From the NCBI GenBank assembly GCA_964565665.1, contig CAZMFZ010000017.1, forward strand, positions 1-39,957: DNA of 39,957 nt, written 5' to 3'. Every line of letters begins with the position of its first letter. Within the stretch, counting starts at the first letter, position 1. The notes under the pieces are model-generated. The model had not been told where the DNA came from. It made no database searches and saw only the letters and a list, made by a program, of their open reading frames with translations. This DNA is from CAZMFZ01 sp964565665. Lineage in GTDB: Bacteria; Bacteroidota; Bacteroidia; Cytophagales; UBA9547. Made by a program: the position numbers and the translations under genes. Below are positions 1 through 8,438 of the stretch, piece by piece.

Positions 1-80
1 GTGTTTTATTAACTTCCATTAATAAAAACTTTATAGGATTTTTCTAAATACTTCGATTTCACAAGTTTTCTCCCCCAAAG

Positions 81-241
81 GGGCATAGCCGTCAACCAGA
101 ATCAAATTTCAATCAAAAACCCTCATCCCCAACCCCTTTCCCCAATGAGGAAAGGGGCTTCCTCAACTCGAGCATTTGCTCAAATTCATCGGAAAGAGAA
201 TTTTAAAGCATGTTTGTTAAAACTGGTTGACGGCTATGCCC
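81..241. repeat. 19-bp perfect inverted repeat enclosing a GC-rich hairpin
   Basis: Positions 81-99 (GGGCATAGCCGTCAACCAG) and 223-241 are exact reverse complements, 123 bases apart. Between them, 133-141 pairs with 149-157 (CCCCTTTCC / GGAAAGGGG) around a 7-base loop, in a C/G-rich stretch unlike the AT-rich surroundings. The layout, terminal inverted repeats plus an internal hairpin in about 160 bp, resembles a miniature repeat element. I see no clear target-site duplication (AAAG at 77-80 against AAAAG at 242-246) and no second copy in the window. A short plus-strand reading frame crosses it but looks non-coding. The repeat is seen directly; the mobile nature is inference. Confidence 0.55.
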
Positions 242-299
242 AAAAGGAAGGATTAAAGTACGGATGTAAAGAACATAGAGAGCCTTTTCAAGATGCCTT

Positions 300-847
300 T
301 CAAAAAGTATATCCTATTGACATTCCAAAGCTAGGAACAACAGGCGTATTAAAAATAAGAGTAGCATTAAAAAAAGTTTGATTGTTATCACCAAATTTTC
401 TATTTAATTCACCATCGCCTGTCTGATAAAATCCCCAAAGGGGAATGAAATTTGCCCTTAGATTAAACTTGCCTAGTATTTGCTTTATTCCAATGCCAGT
501 AGAAAGTAAAAGTTGAGATGAATTTCTAAAAGGCTTTGTTTCAGCATCGCGCTGGCTAGCAATAAGGTAAGTAATTCCACCTATTAACTCCAGCTTTGTT
601 CTTTTCGATCCAATGCCGTAATACACATTTGCCGGCATGGAATAAACTCGAACATTTTTCAGAGGCAAAATCCCAAAACCCACTGCTGCACTTAGGTAAT
701 TATTTCTTTTTTCAAATATCTGTCTCTCGAAATTTACTGAGTAAATTACGCTTTTTCCTAAAATTCTAAATTAATAGTGTTTTTCCCTTGCGATATAGCA
801 TCCTGAAAGTTAAAAATGATAATTAGCGCTAAAAATAAGTTTTTCAT
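300..847 (-). pseudogene. Outer-membrane beta-barrel-like protein, one-base frameshift
   Basis: The ATG at 847 opens a typical Bacteroidota export signal (MKNLFLALIIIFNF...ISQ) but the frame stops after about 29 codons. The rest continues in another frame as ILGKSVIYSVNFERQ and runs to a final GYTF before the TGA at 300. The break is in the A4 run at 760-763 (T4 on the coding strand). Restoring one base gives NLEFLGKSVIYSVNFERQ and a 182-codon gene, and 548 nt plus 1 is divisible by three. Alternating short strands and a terminal aromatic residue suit a small outer-membrane barrel; no specific family is recognised. It could be real decay or a homopolymer sequencing error. The downstream 127-aa frame alone would lack a signal peptide. 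Confidence 0.7.
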
Positions 848-995
848 GGCGTGGTAATTAAATTTTGGTTTTTGTTAATATCCGTTTTAAATCTTAAGAA
901 AAACAAGTGATTGACTATCCAATTTGGATTTTCCCAAGTTTATCAGATGCGAGGGAATTAATTAATAGAATTTGTCCAATCATTTCCTGGATCTC

Positions 996-1229
996 TTACA
1001 GTGCATCTTTTTGAAAATCATTGAATCGCCTATCCCTTATCCTTAATGAACAATCATCGTACCATTCAAGTGCTGTAGTACTTTGGTAAATAAATCTCCA
1101 ATTTGTCTGGCCACCTGAAGGCTCATATATTACCCCTATACAATACCCGCTAGCAGGTATTTTTATAAAATAATGAAATTCCCTTTTAAGAGATTTAACA
1201 TTGAAAATTAATAGTTTAACTATTGATTT
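996..1229 (-). pseudogene. Start-less coding-like remnant
   Basis: The 848-1308 stretch has no intact gene. On the minus strand one frame is open for about 77 codons and ends at the TAA at 996-998. Its product looks protein-like (EFHYFIKIPASGYCIGVIYEP, then GGQTNWRFIYQST and LEWYDDCSLRIRDRRF) but has no ATG, GTG or TTG start. I do not recognise the family. It may be the 3' end of a decayed gene or chance coding. The rest of 848-1308 holds only AT-rich sequence and the hairpin at 1199-1235. Confidence 0.25.
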
Positions 1230-1235
1230 TCAATG
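1199..1235. repeat. 16-bp stem hairpin upstream of the ATPase pseudogene
   Basis: Bases 1199-1214 pair with 1220-1235 around a five-base loop; the only imperfection is one G-T wobble position. The 3' half motif TGATTTTCAATG recurs near 1276-1287, so the arm also exists as a direct repeat. The hairpin lacks a U tract on either strand, so it is not an obvious terminator. It lies about 75 bases before the ATPase pseudogene and could be an operator or a repeat-element scar; function unknown. Confidence 0.5.
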
Positions 1236-1308
1236 GTAGTAATGTATTATCATAGAAATATCATAGCTTGTATTATGATTTTCAATGTTGAGCGAATAAA
1301 TTTGTAGT

Positions 1309-2492
1309 ATGTTAAATAGAAGATTTTATCGAATTTAGACAAAAAAGCTCAGTTATTTTCCTGCTGTGGTAATACTTGGACCTCGCCAAGTAGGCAAAAC
1401 TACATTTGCACTCCAAGTAGCAGAATCGAGATTAAAAAAAAGTATCTATTTAGACCTAGAAAGCCGTGCCGATTTGGTAAAGCTTTCAAGCGACCCAGAA
1501 TTATTTTTAGAAAGCCATAGCGACAAACTGGTGATTCTAGACGAGGCACAATTAATGCCAGAAATATTCTCCATTCTTCGCCCGCTTATTGATAGGAATA
1601 GAGTTACTGGTCGATTTTTGTTGTTGGGTTCGGCCTCGCCAGGCTTAGTGAAAGGGGTGTCGGAATCTTTGGCAGGTAGAATGAGTTATTTGGATTTGTC
1701 GCCTTTGCAACTATCGGAAATATTGCCCATGTATAATATGAATACACATTGGTTCAGAGGTGGATTTCCCAATGCGTTTCTAGCTCCAGACGACCATTTG
1801 TTTGCCGATTGGGCTGAAAGCTTTGTACGTTCATATATAGAGCTAGATTTCAATCATTTATTTGGCTACAATCTTAACCCAAGTTTGATGAATAGGCTCT
1901 GGCAAATGATAGCCTACAACCAAAGCCATATTTGGAATGGAGAAGAATTTTCCCGATCGCTTGGAGTTACTACTCCAGTTACAAACCGTTATTTGGAGAT
2001 ATTGGAAGGCGCTTTTTTGGTGAGGCGATTGTTGCCTTGGTTTGTAAACAATGGCAAAAGACTAGTGAAAACACCTAAAATTTATTTGAGAGATACAGGA
2101 GTGTTGCATTATCTAAATCGAGTAACAAATTATGACGATTTGCAAGGCCATCCAATAGTGGGGGCATCGTGGGAAAGCTATGTGATAGAGCAAATTATAT
2201 TGCAAAAAAACCAGGTATCGATGCTTATTTTTATCGCACACATAGCGGTGCGGAATTAGATTTGGTATTGGTGAAAGCCGATAAACCTTTGGTGGGTATT
2301 GAAATAAAATATTCCAATGCTCCATCAGTTTCAAAAGGCTTTTACCAATCAATTGAGGATTTGCAAACCGAGAAAAACTTTGTAATCACACCCAATAGCT
2401 ATACTTATCCCTCAAAAATGGCTACTGTTTGCTCTTTGAGTCATTTTATATTAAAGGAACTGGAGAAGATTGGTGATAAAATGGATGGCTAA
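1309..2492 (+). pseudogene. AAA ATPase with DUF4143 domain, two inactivating lesions
   Basis: This is the widespread AAA_14/DUF4143 family: a P-loop ATPase fused to a restriction-endonuclease-like C-terminal fold, function poorly known. Visible features are Walker A GPRQVGKTT, Walker B-like LVILDEAQ, sensor LLLGSASP, the DUF4143 middle part (LARRLLP-type core and YLRDTGVLHYL) and the nuclease-like AELDLVL...GIEIKYS. Two lesions break it. The ATG at 1309 reads MLNRRFYRI and then an in-frame TAG (1336-1338) before TKKLSYFPAVVILGP. A frameshift lies in the A7 run at 2204-2210, where one extra A would rejoin IILQK with KPGIDAYFYRTHSGAE. Restored length is 394 codons, normal for the family. A shortened product from the GTG at 1366 is possible but still meets the frameshift. 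It faces DUF2851 tail to tail. Confidence 0.85.
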
Positions 2493-2525
2493 AGCTGGCA
2501 TTTCAATGAAGTGGTTTTAATTAAA

Positions 2526-3818
2526 CTACCTATCCAATATTTTTACTCCTATTTGGCAACTTAGGCAGGCTTTGCTGGTACAGAAAGTATTGAAAAGCTC
2601 AATCATGGCTTGCGAATCAAAAGCATTGGCAGGTTTTTTACCATATTCCTGCCAAATTCGTGTAATTTTATTGTTTTCCGCTTGTATAGATTCTAATAAT
2701 TCAACTGCCCTCTCTGAATAAGAATTATCATTTCTATACTTGCTAAATGCCACAAGCAAGGTAGCTACTACATTTATCAACAAATTGTCTAATGCCAAAT
2801 CGCCCAAACCTTTGGTATGATTTTCAAATGATTTGCCAAATCCATAGTGGCTATGCCAATAATGGGAGATTGGAGATTTGAAAATTGATTTTATATCATT
2901 TATGCTTTGTAAATCAATAAGTTTTGCGTGTAACTGTCCGTTTTTATAATAAAGAGCAGCCAATTGTGCAATTCGTAATTCGGGAAAATTGTACGGACGA
3001 AGCCTCAAATGTTTCCATTCTTCAAGTTGCAATTGCCTATCGAGCCCATATTTATGCTTTAAAAAAATGTATTCCTTTTTGAGTTTTTGGTGATAATCGT
3101 CTTGTATTTCATATTCTAGAAAACCTGCCATACCAAAAAGTAAAGCTTCGGTTGTAAACAGATTTTCTGAGGTTTTTAGCAATAGTTTCAACGGCAAATT
3201 TTCAGCCAAGCGGGTAAAGGCTTCGTTATTTACCTTCATTCCAAAATGCTGTGCTATCAATTGATAAGTTGTTTCTTCCCAATCATTAAGGTTGTTTTCT
3301 AGCGTTGCTAAAAGCAATTCCGATTTTCGTTGCAGCCTGTGGGAAAGTGTTCTCGCTAAAGTGGCATTGAATACTATGGGTTCGATTTCTTTGACAAAAT
3401 TTGAGCAAGGTACTATTCCAATATTCTGAAAAAGCAGATTGCCTTTTACTATCAATTCATTGGAAATCAAGCCTTTAAGTGCCAATACAGGAATGGTATT
3501 GCCTTGTTTTGTAATGGTATTTATGCCTTCGTCATGCTCATACACCACATGCAAAATCACATTATTATAAGCGGGGTGATGTTGATGGCTATGTTGAAGC
3601 CAACCTGAAGTGGCCAAATGTATTTCCACACTTCCGACCCATATCAAATTATCGACCTTTATTTTTGCCAGGGCAAAATCAGGTCCTTCGTCACTATTTT
3701 TATACCCTTTCTCAATAATTTCTATTGCCAAACCTTGGGTAGTTTTCAAGCCTTGGTGTTCAAAATATTGGTATTGCCACACAAATTGCAAAAACTGTTC
3801 GTTGAAGGGTAGCTTCAT
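2526..3818 (-). CDS. DUF2851 family protein
   Basis: A 430-aa cytoplasmic-looking protein without signal peptide or membrane segment. It matches the DUF2851 family, common in Bacteroidota and without assigned function: N-terminal FNEQFLQFVWQYQYF, then GPDFALAKIKVDNLIWVGSVE, the hallmark SGWLQHSHQHHPAYNNVILH and a cysteine-bearing end (CTSKACLSCQIG). Length and both ends agree with a full gene, and the ATG at 3818 is the natural start. It lies 62 bases after the ABC-F gene on the same strand and may be co-transcribed. The His/Asp-rich motif and the C-terminal cysteines suggest metal binding, but that is inference. Confidence 0.88.
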   Translation of the reverse strand: MKLPFNEQFLQFVWQYQYFEHQGLKTTQGLAIEIIEKGYKNSDEGPDFALAKIKVDNLIWVGSVEIHLATSGWLQHSHQHHPAYNNVILHVVYEHDEGINTITKQGNTIPVLALKGLISNELIVKGNLLFQNIGIVPCSNFVKEIEPIVFNATLARTLSHRLQRKSELLLATLENNLNDWEETTYQLIAQHFGMKVNNEAFTRLAENLPLKLLLKTSENLFTTEALLFGMAGFLEYEIQDDYHQKLKKEYIFLKHKYGLDRQLQLEEWKHLRLRPYNFPELRIAQLAALYYKNGQLHAKLIDLQSINDIKSIFKSPISHYWHSHYGFGKSFENHTKGLGDLALDNLLINVVATLLVAFSKYRNDNSYSERAVELLESIQAENNKITRIWQEYGKKPANAFDSQAMIELFNTFCTSKACLSCQIGVKILDR

Positions 3819-3880
3819 TTAGGCGATATTTTGAGTGTAGCAAAGGCCAATATAGCTAGTTCGGAAGTAAGGATGTATAT

Positions 3881-5497
3881 CTACTTATACAGCTTTTCTC
3901 TCAATGCCTTTATTTCCGGGTTTAAAATATATTCATCATAAGTCATCAACTTGTCTATCAAGCCTTTAGGAGTTATTTCTATTATTCGGTTGGCAACGGT
4001 GTTTATAAACTCATGATCATGTGAAGTAAATATTACTGTGCCTTTATAATCTTTCAAAGCATTGTTGAATGCCGTGATTGACTCCAAATCTAAATGATTG
4101 GTTGGCTCATCAAGCATTAGCACATTGGCTCCAGTCATTATCATTTTTGAAATCATGCAACGCACTTTTTCTCCTCCTGAAAGTACATTGCATTTTTTAA
4201 AAGTTTCTTCCCCTGAGAAAAGCATTCTACCTAAAAATCCACGAATATACGTTTCGTCTTTTTCGGTAGCATATTGTCGAAGCCAGTCTATTAAATTAGC
4301 ATCTACTTTGAAAAATTCTGAATTGTCGGCTGGTAAATAAGCTTTGGTTATAGTAACGCCCCATTTACATTCACCTGAAGCTTGCTTTTCATTTTCTGAT
4401 AATATTTGATAAAAAGCGGTGGTTGATAAGCCGTCTTTTGCCAGTATTACCACTTTATCGCCTTTTTGCAATGAAAAAGATACTTTTGAAAACAAGGTAT
4501 CACCATCAATAGATTTGGCTGAAAGGTTTTCAACAGTCAGAATCTGGTCGCCTGCTTCGCGCTCTTGTTTAAATTGAATACCAGGATATTTTCTTGTAGA
4601 GGGCTGAATTTCTTCAATATTCAACTTCTCAATCATTTTTTTACGCGCAGTAGCCTGCTTCGATTTGGCCACATTGGCACTAAATCGCTCGATAAATGCT
4701 TGCAGTTCGGCTTTGCGTTCTTCTGCTTTTTTGTTTTGGTCGCTGCGTTGCTTCAAAGCCAACTGGCTCGATTCGTACCAGAAAGTATAATTGCCCGAAT
4801 ACATACTTATTTTACTGAAATCGATATCTACCACGTGGGTACAGACCGAATCTAAAAAGTGCCTATCATGCGAAACCACAATTACCGTATTATTGAAATT
4901 TGCCAAAAAATCTTCCAGCCACATGATGGTTTCCACATCTAAATCGTTGGTGGGTTCATCTAATAAAAGAACATCAGGGTTGCCAAAAAGTGCCTGTGCT
5001 AATAACGCACGCACTTTCTCGGCTCCATTTAAGTCTTTTATTAACTTGGTATGTGAATCTTCTTTTATGCCTACTGAGCTTAATATTTGTGCGGCCTCGG
5101 TTTCAGCTTCCCAGCCATTCATATCTGCAAATTCGGCTTCTAATTCAGAGGCCTTGTTGCCGTCTTCTTCCGAGAAATCGGCTTTTTCATATATGGCCTC
5201 TTTCTCTTTCATTATATTCCACAAGCGTTTGTGGCCCATAATTACAGTGTCTAGTACTGCAAAATCGTCAAATTCATAATGGTTTTGTGTAAGAACTGCC
5301 ATTCTTGCTCCTGTATTGAGCGATACATTGCCAGAGGTAGGGTCTATTTCACCCGAAAGTATTTTTAAAAAAGTAGATTTTCCCGCACCATTGGCACCTA
5401 TTACACCATAGCAATTGGAATTGACAAATTTTAGGTTCACATCTTCAAACAAAACTCTTTTGCCGAACCTCAATGAAAGATTAGATACTGTAAGCAC
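3881..5497 (-). CDS. ABC-F family ATPase (YbiT-like translation factor)
   Basis: A 538-aa soluble protein with two ABC cassettes and no membrane domain, the ABC-F layout; such proteins bind the ribosomal E site and affect translation or antibiotic tolerance. Cassette 1 has Walker A GANGAGKS (34-41), a modified signature LNGAEK (156-161), Walker B and switch LLLDEPTNDLD (177-187) and His210. A charged linker spans about 242-290. Cassette 2 has signature LSGGEK (439-444) and LMLDEPTNHLD, but its P-loop position reads AKDGLSTT (353-360), lacking the GK[ST] core. As I recall, degenerate second P-loops occur in Bacteroidota YbiT-like members, so this may be a family trait rather than damage. It probably starts a unit with DUF2851; a -7 element lies upstream. 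Confidence 0.92.
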   Translation of the reverse strand: MLTVSNLSLRFGKRVLFEDVNLKFVNSNCYGVIGANGAGKSTFLKILSGEIDPTSGNVSLNTGARMAVLTQNHYEFDDFAVLDTVIMGHKRLWNIMKEKEAIYEKADFSEEDGNKASELEAEFADMNGWEAETEAAQILSSVGIKEDSHTKLIKDLNGAEKVRALLAQALFGNPDVLLLDEPTNDLDVETIMWLEDFLANFNNTVIVVSHDRHFLDSVCTHVVDIDFSKISMYSGNYTFWYESSQLALKQRSDQNKKAEERKAELQAFIERFSANVAKSKQATARKKMIEKLNIEEIQPSTRKYPGIQFKQEREAGDQILTVENLSAKSIDGDTLFSKVSFSLQKGDKVVILAKDGLSTTAFYQILSENEKQASGECKWGVTITKAYLPADNSEFFKVDANLIDWLRQYATEKDETYIRGFLGRMLFSGEETFKKCNVLSGGEKVRCMISKMIMTGANVLMLDEPTNHLDLESITAFNNALKDYKGTVIFTSHDHEFINTVANRIIEITPKGLIDKLMTYDEYILNPEIKALREKLYK

Positions 5498-5998
5498 TGG
5501 TTAAATTATTATCAGTTGAAATATTTATATTTTTAAACGTATTGCAAAGCTAAGCCAAACCCTTTTATCTGCATTGCTAAATGCCATAAAAAAGCCATTT
5601 TAAGTGTGTAACTCAAACCTAGTTACAAAAAACAGCCTATTTGTATCTTTCTAATTCTGGTGTATAAGATTGTAAAAAATTCCTTTTGCCTTGCTTTTAT
5701 TATATTCTATCGAAAAATAAGTAAATATTGACGATGATTGTGCCACTGGCATGAATTAGTTCCGTATAAAAAGAAATTCACAACTTATCTTACGGCTATG
5801 TACGGTATCAATCTTCAATACAAAATATTTTATCCTGAAGTAGGCGATAAATATATTTCCTCTGTAGGAAAGCAAAAGCAACCAGTGGGTCTGAAATTAG
5901 GTCAGACAAATAGTAATCAAAGTGCTGATAAGCATAAATTGTATCAGTATTGATAGCAATCTCAATTACACTTATTTTCTTTTTTAAAAAGTAAAACA
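5498..5998. other. 500-bp intergenic region with a 7-7-7 dyad
   Basis: No convincing gene is seen between the CobW-type gene and the ABC-F gene. A 71-codon plus-strand frame (5738-5953) has no recognisable domain and a composition like non-coding DNA, so it is not called. The region holds the putative ABC-F -7 element at 5545-5552 and a dyad at 5607-5627, TGTAACT - 7 bases - AGTTACA, which could be an operator or a small hairpin; it has no U tail on either strand. The remainder is AT-rich with no feature I can name. Confidence 0.4.
5545..5552 (-). promoter_or_regulatory. Putative -7 element for the ABC-F gene
   Basis: On the minus strand this reads TAGCTTTG, a full match to the Bacteroidota TAnnTTTG box, and predicts a leader of roughly 40 bases before the ATG at 5497. 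No convincing TTTG -33 box is seen at the usual spacing, so support is partial. Confidence 0.35.
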
Positions 5999-7138
5999 TT
6001 AGGAAACGGAAGCTTTCATGGTGTCATAAAGCTTGTTTTGTACTTGCATTATCGACTCGAAAAAATCTTCCGAGGTGGCATCAATATCGTTTACAATGCA
6101 GCTTTTTAATCCTTCTTCTAACACTTCTTTATTAAGATGTTTGCCAATGAACACTATTTTGTTCATCCGTTGCTCATTGCCCCACTCACCCCCAGATTCG
6201 GTTACAAACTGATTCATCACTGATTGTAATATCACTTTTTTGTCGAAATCTTCAAGATATAATATGCCTTTGCCACGGTAGAAAAGCCCTGTTCCCCAAT
6301 TGAGCATCACATTGAGCCAAGCATCAAGCTTTAATACATCTAACGGTTCGGTAAAGGAAAAACTCACACTCGACACCCCTGATTTATGTAAATGCGAAAT
6401 TTCGTTTTTAAACAATGAAGGATTAGCGGTGTTAGAATTTAGAGAAAATTTCTTTGGTTTGGCTCTTTCTTTTTCGAGTTCAAACTTTGTTTTCAACACC
6501 GCATCTGCCTCAAATCCTTTAATTTCAAGCAGATTAAGCCCAATAACTTCCCCAAATGTACTTTCATATACTTTCGCCAAACCATTTATATTCTCAATAA
6601 CGTTTTTAGCCGTCTCTATTTGGTATTCATCTACAGCATCTACTTTATTGAGAAGAATAATGTCTGCCAAAGCTATTTGTTTCGAAGCTTCAAACTGGGA
6701 TTCCAATTGTGTTTCGATATAGCGAGCATCTACCAAACAAACAATGGCATCGAGCTTGAATTGGGCTTGAGTTTTATAATCAGAAATAAAACTCAAAGCA
6801 ATAGGACCCGGATCGGCAATGCCTGTTGTTTCTATTATTAAATGTGTAATGGCTTTGTTTTCGGCAATTTTGGCAAGTGTTTCGCTCAATTCACCACTTA
6901 GTGAGCAACAAATACAACCGTTTGCCAATTCAAAAATGCCTTCGTCTTGCTTTGTTACAAGTTCGCTATCGATTGAAATTTCTCCCAATTCATTTTCAAT
7001 GATGGCAATTTTTTTACCCTCGTTTTGGCTAATGATTTTGTTGAGCAAGGTAGTTTTGCCACTGCCTAAAAAACCGGTGAGAATAGTAACTGGTATTCGA
7101 CTGAATGTTTGAGAATCGCTCATTTTAATTTGGCTCAC
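5999..7138 (-). CDS. CobW/COG0523 family GTPase (putative metallochaperone)
   Basis: A 379-aa G3E-class GTPase. It shows Walker A GFLGSGKT (22-29), ENELGE (49-54), the family metal-binding CICC (75-78) in NGCICCSL, the ETTGIADP motif and NKVD for guanine. A CobW_C domain occupies about the last 110 residues (WLNVMLNWGTGLFYRGKGIL... to the end). Family members load zinc, cobalt or iron-type metals into client proteins; the metal cannot be told from sequence, and no Zur-like operator or zinc-gene neighbour is seen. Two starts are possible (ATG at 7138 or codon 6, MSDSQ). It sits 59 bases after aroB with its own good promoter match between them, so it is probably transcribed separately. Confidence 0.9.
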   Translation of the reverse strand: MSQIKMSDSQTFSRIPVTILTGFLGSGKTTLLNKIISQNEGKKIAIIENELGEISIDSELVTKQDEGIFELANGCICCSLSGELSETLAKIAENKAITHLIIETTGIADPGPIALSFISDYKTQAQFKLDAIVCLVDARYIETQLESQFEASKQIALADIILLNKVDAVDEYQIETAKNVIENINGLAKVYESTFGEVIGLNLLEIKGFEADAVLKTKFELEKERAKPKKFSLNSNTANPSLFKNEISHLHKSGVSSVSFSFTEPLDVLKLDAWLNVMLNWGTGLFYRGKGILYLEDFDKKVILQSVMNQFVTESGGEWGNEQRMNKIVFIGKHLNKEVLEEGLKSCIVNDIDATSEDFFESIMQVQNKLYDTMKASVS

Positions 7139-7159
7139 AACCCTGAAGAGTGGCTATTT

Positions 7160-7189
7160 TAAAGGTAAATAACGATGTTTTAGACCAAA
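7160..7189 (-). promoter_or_regulatory. Putative Bacteroidota-type promoter for the CobW-type GTPase gene
   Basis: Read on the minus strand: TTTG (7186-7189), an 18-base spacer, then TACCTTTA (7160-7167), seven of eight bases of TAnnTTTG. The predicted start lies about 15 bases before the ATG at 7138, the short leader also seen for other candidates in this window. The whole element fits inside the gap after aroB. Confidence 0.45.
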
Positions 7190-7197
7190 CTATTAAT

Positions 7198-8256
7198 TTA
7201 CAGGCTAATATAGTATTGCAAACTTTCAATCATTTCATTGGTAGTAATGTCAATATCGTACGTGCTCTTGCCTATTTTCTCAAGTAATGAAAATTTCACT
7301 TTGCCAAAGCTGTTCTTTTTATCTTGAAGTGTGATGGGCACAATTTTCACAATTTCTTCTTTATTGATGGCTGGCTTTCCATAGATAGAAATAATATAAT
7401 CGACAATTGTTTGCAGCTCATTATCAACAATATAACCTTTGAGTTTCGATAGCCAAGCCTCCGCAATCATGCCAATCGCTATGGCTTCGCCATGTAGTAA
7501 TTTCCTGTCTTGGTGAGCAAGAAAATAAGTTTCTACGGCATGGCCAATCGTATGCCCAAAATTAAGAATTTTCCTTAATCCAGCCTCTTTAGGGTCGGCT
7601 TCTACTATTTTAGCTTTAATTTCCACCGAACTTTGAATCAAACTTGTCCAATCGAAATGAGTATCTTCTATCTCTTTGTTTGAAATTTTACGAATGTTTT
7701 TCCATTCATTTGCATCTGCAATCAGGCAATGCTTGATAATTTCGGCAAAGCCAGAACGCACTTCTCTACGCGTGAGTGTTTTCAAAAATCCAGGATAAAT
7801 ATATACAGACTCTGGTAGCTGAAATACGCCAATATGATTTTTTAATCCATTGAAATCTATGCCTAACTTTCCGCCCACACTTGCATCTACTTGAGAGAGT
7901 AAAGTAGTTGGGATTTGAACAAATGAAATGCCACGTTTGTAGGTAGCGGCACAGAAACCGCCCATATCGCCAATTACGCCACCACCAATATTGATAAGAA
8001 GGCTTTTTCGGTCCATTTCAAATTCGGTTAGCTTCTGCCAAATCCTTGCCGCAGTTTTCAAAGTTTTTTGCTCTTCGCCCGATTTTATCTTGATTAAATG
8101 ATGCACCGGAAGCACGCTAAATAATGGATAGCAAAAGTTGTAGGTGTTTTCATCGACCAATACCGCAGTTTTGGAATATGGGTTGCCTTCGAATAAGGGC
8201 AATAATCCCATGAGCGAGCTATCTAAAAAATGAATATTATGGTTTTCCATCTGCAT
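7198..8256 (-). CDS. aroB: 3-dehydroquinate synthase
   Basis: AroB converts DAHP to 3-dehydroquinate, the second step of the shikimate pathway, in the cytoplasm with NAD+ and a divalent metal. The 352-aa protein is full length. It shows the NAD/phosphate loop GGGVIGDMGGF, the IPTTLLSQVDASVGGKLGIDF block, SGFAEIIKH with the metal-ligand glutamate, and the two metal histidines in NFGHTIGHAVE and LLHGEAIAIGM. The first ATG (MQMEN) at 8256 and a second two codons later both fit. A hairpin with a U run ends 10 bases upstream of the start and separates aroB from the preceding coiled-coil gene. Confidence 0.96.
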   Translation of the reverse strand: MQMENHNIHFLDSSLMGLLPLFEGNPYSKTAVLVDENTYNFCYPLFSVLPVHHLIKIKSGEEQKTLKTAARIWQKLTEFEMDRKSLLINIGGGVIGDMGGFCAATYKRGISFVQIPTTLLSQVDASVGGKLGIDFNGLKNHIGVFQLPESVYIYPGFLKTLTRREVRSGFAEIIKHCLIADANEWKNIRKISNKEIEDTHFDWTSLIQSSVEIKAKIVEADPKEAGLRKILNFGHTIGHAVETYFLAHQDRKLLHGEAIAIGMIAEAWLSKLKGYIVDNELQTIVDYIISIYGKPAINKEEIVKIVPITLQDKKNSFGKVKFSLLEKIGKSTYDIDITTNEMIESLQYYISL

Positions 8257-8266
8257 AATTGAAATT

Positions 8267-8300
8267 AAAAAACGTTCCTATTTGAAAAATAAGAACGTTT
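8267..8300 (-). terminator. Rho-independent terminator (or aroB leader attenuator)
   Basis: On the minus strand a 13-bp stem (8288-8300 with 8270-8282; one U-G wobble; core AAACGTTC/GAACGTTT) with a five-base loop runs into six T (8272-8267). It follows the gene at 8439-9359 and lies only about 10 bases before aroB, so it ends the upstream transcript or acts as a leader attenuator. Confidence 0.7.
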
Positions 8301-8438
8301 CGATATTAAAAAGCTATTTAAGCTACAATCATAATGCACGTTTTGGAGCATATAGAATAGCTAGGTCAACAATTGCATAAAGAAATGGCTGAAAAGCAAG
8401 CATAGATAACTATCATACAAATGCTCTCTCACCATTGC

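Noticed and set aside
145..381. A 78-codon plus-strand frame at the left edge
   Set aside because: It lies across the inverted-repeat element and antisense to the barrel pseudogene; no family resemblance and composition is not coding-like.
1366..2259. Treating the ATPase as an intact 297-aa gene from GTG 1366
   Set aside because: The family N-terminus continues upstream through a stop and the C-terminal half continues in another frame, so it is a broken gene.
4791..5279. 162-codon plus-strand frame opposite the ABC-F gene
   Set aside because: A shadow of a well-supported gene on the other strand; product lacks any motif.
5738..5953. A 71-codon plus-strand frame in the 500-bp intergenic region
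   Set aside because: No domain, no clear start context, and its sequence looks non-coding; left as an unexplained region.
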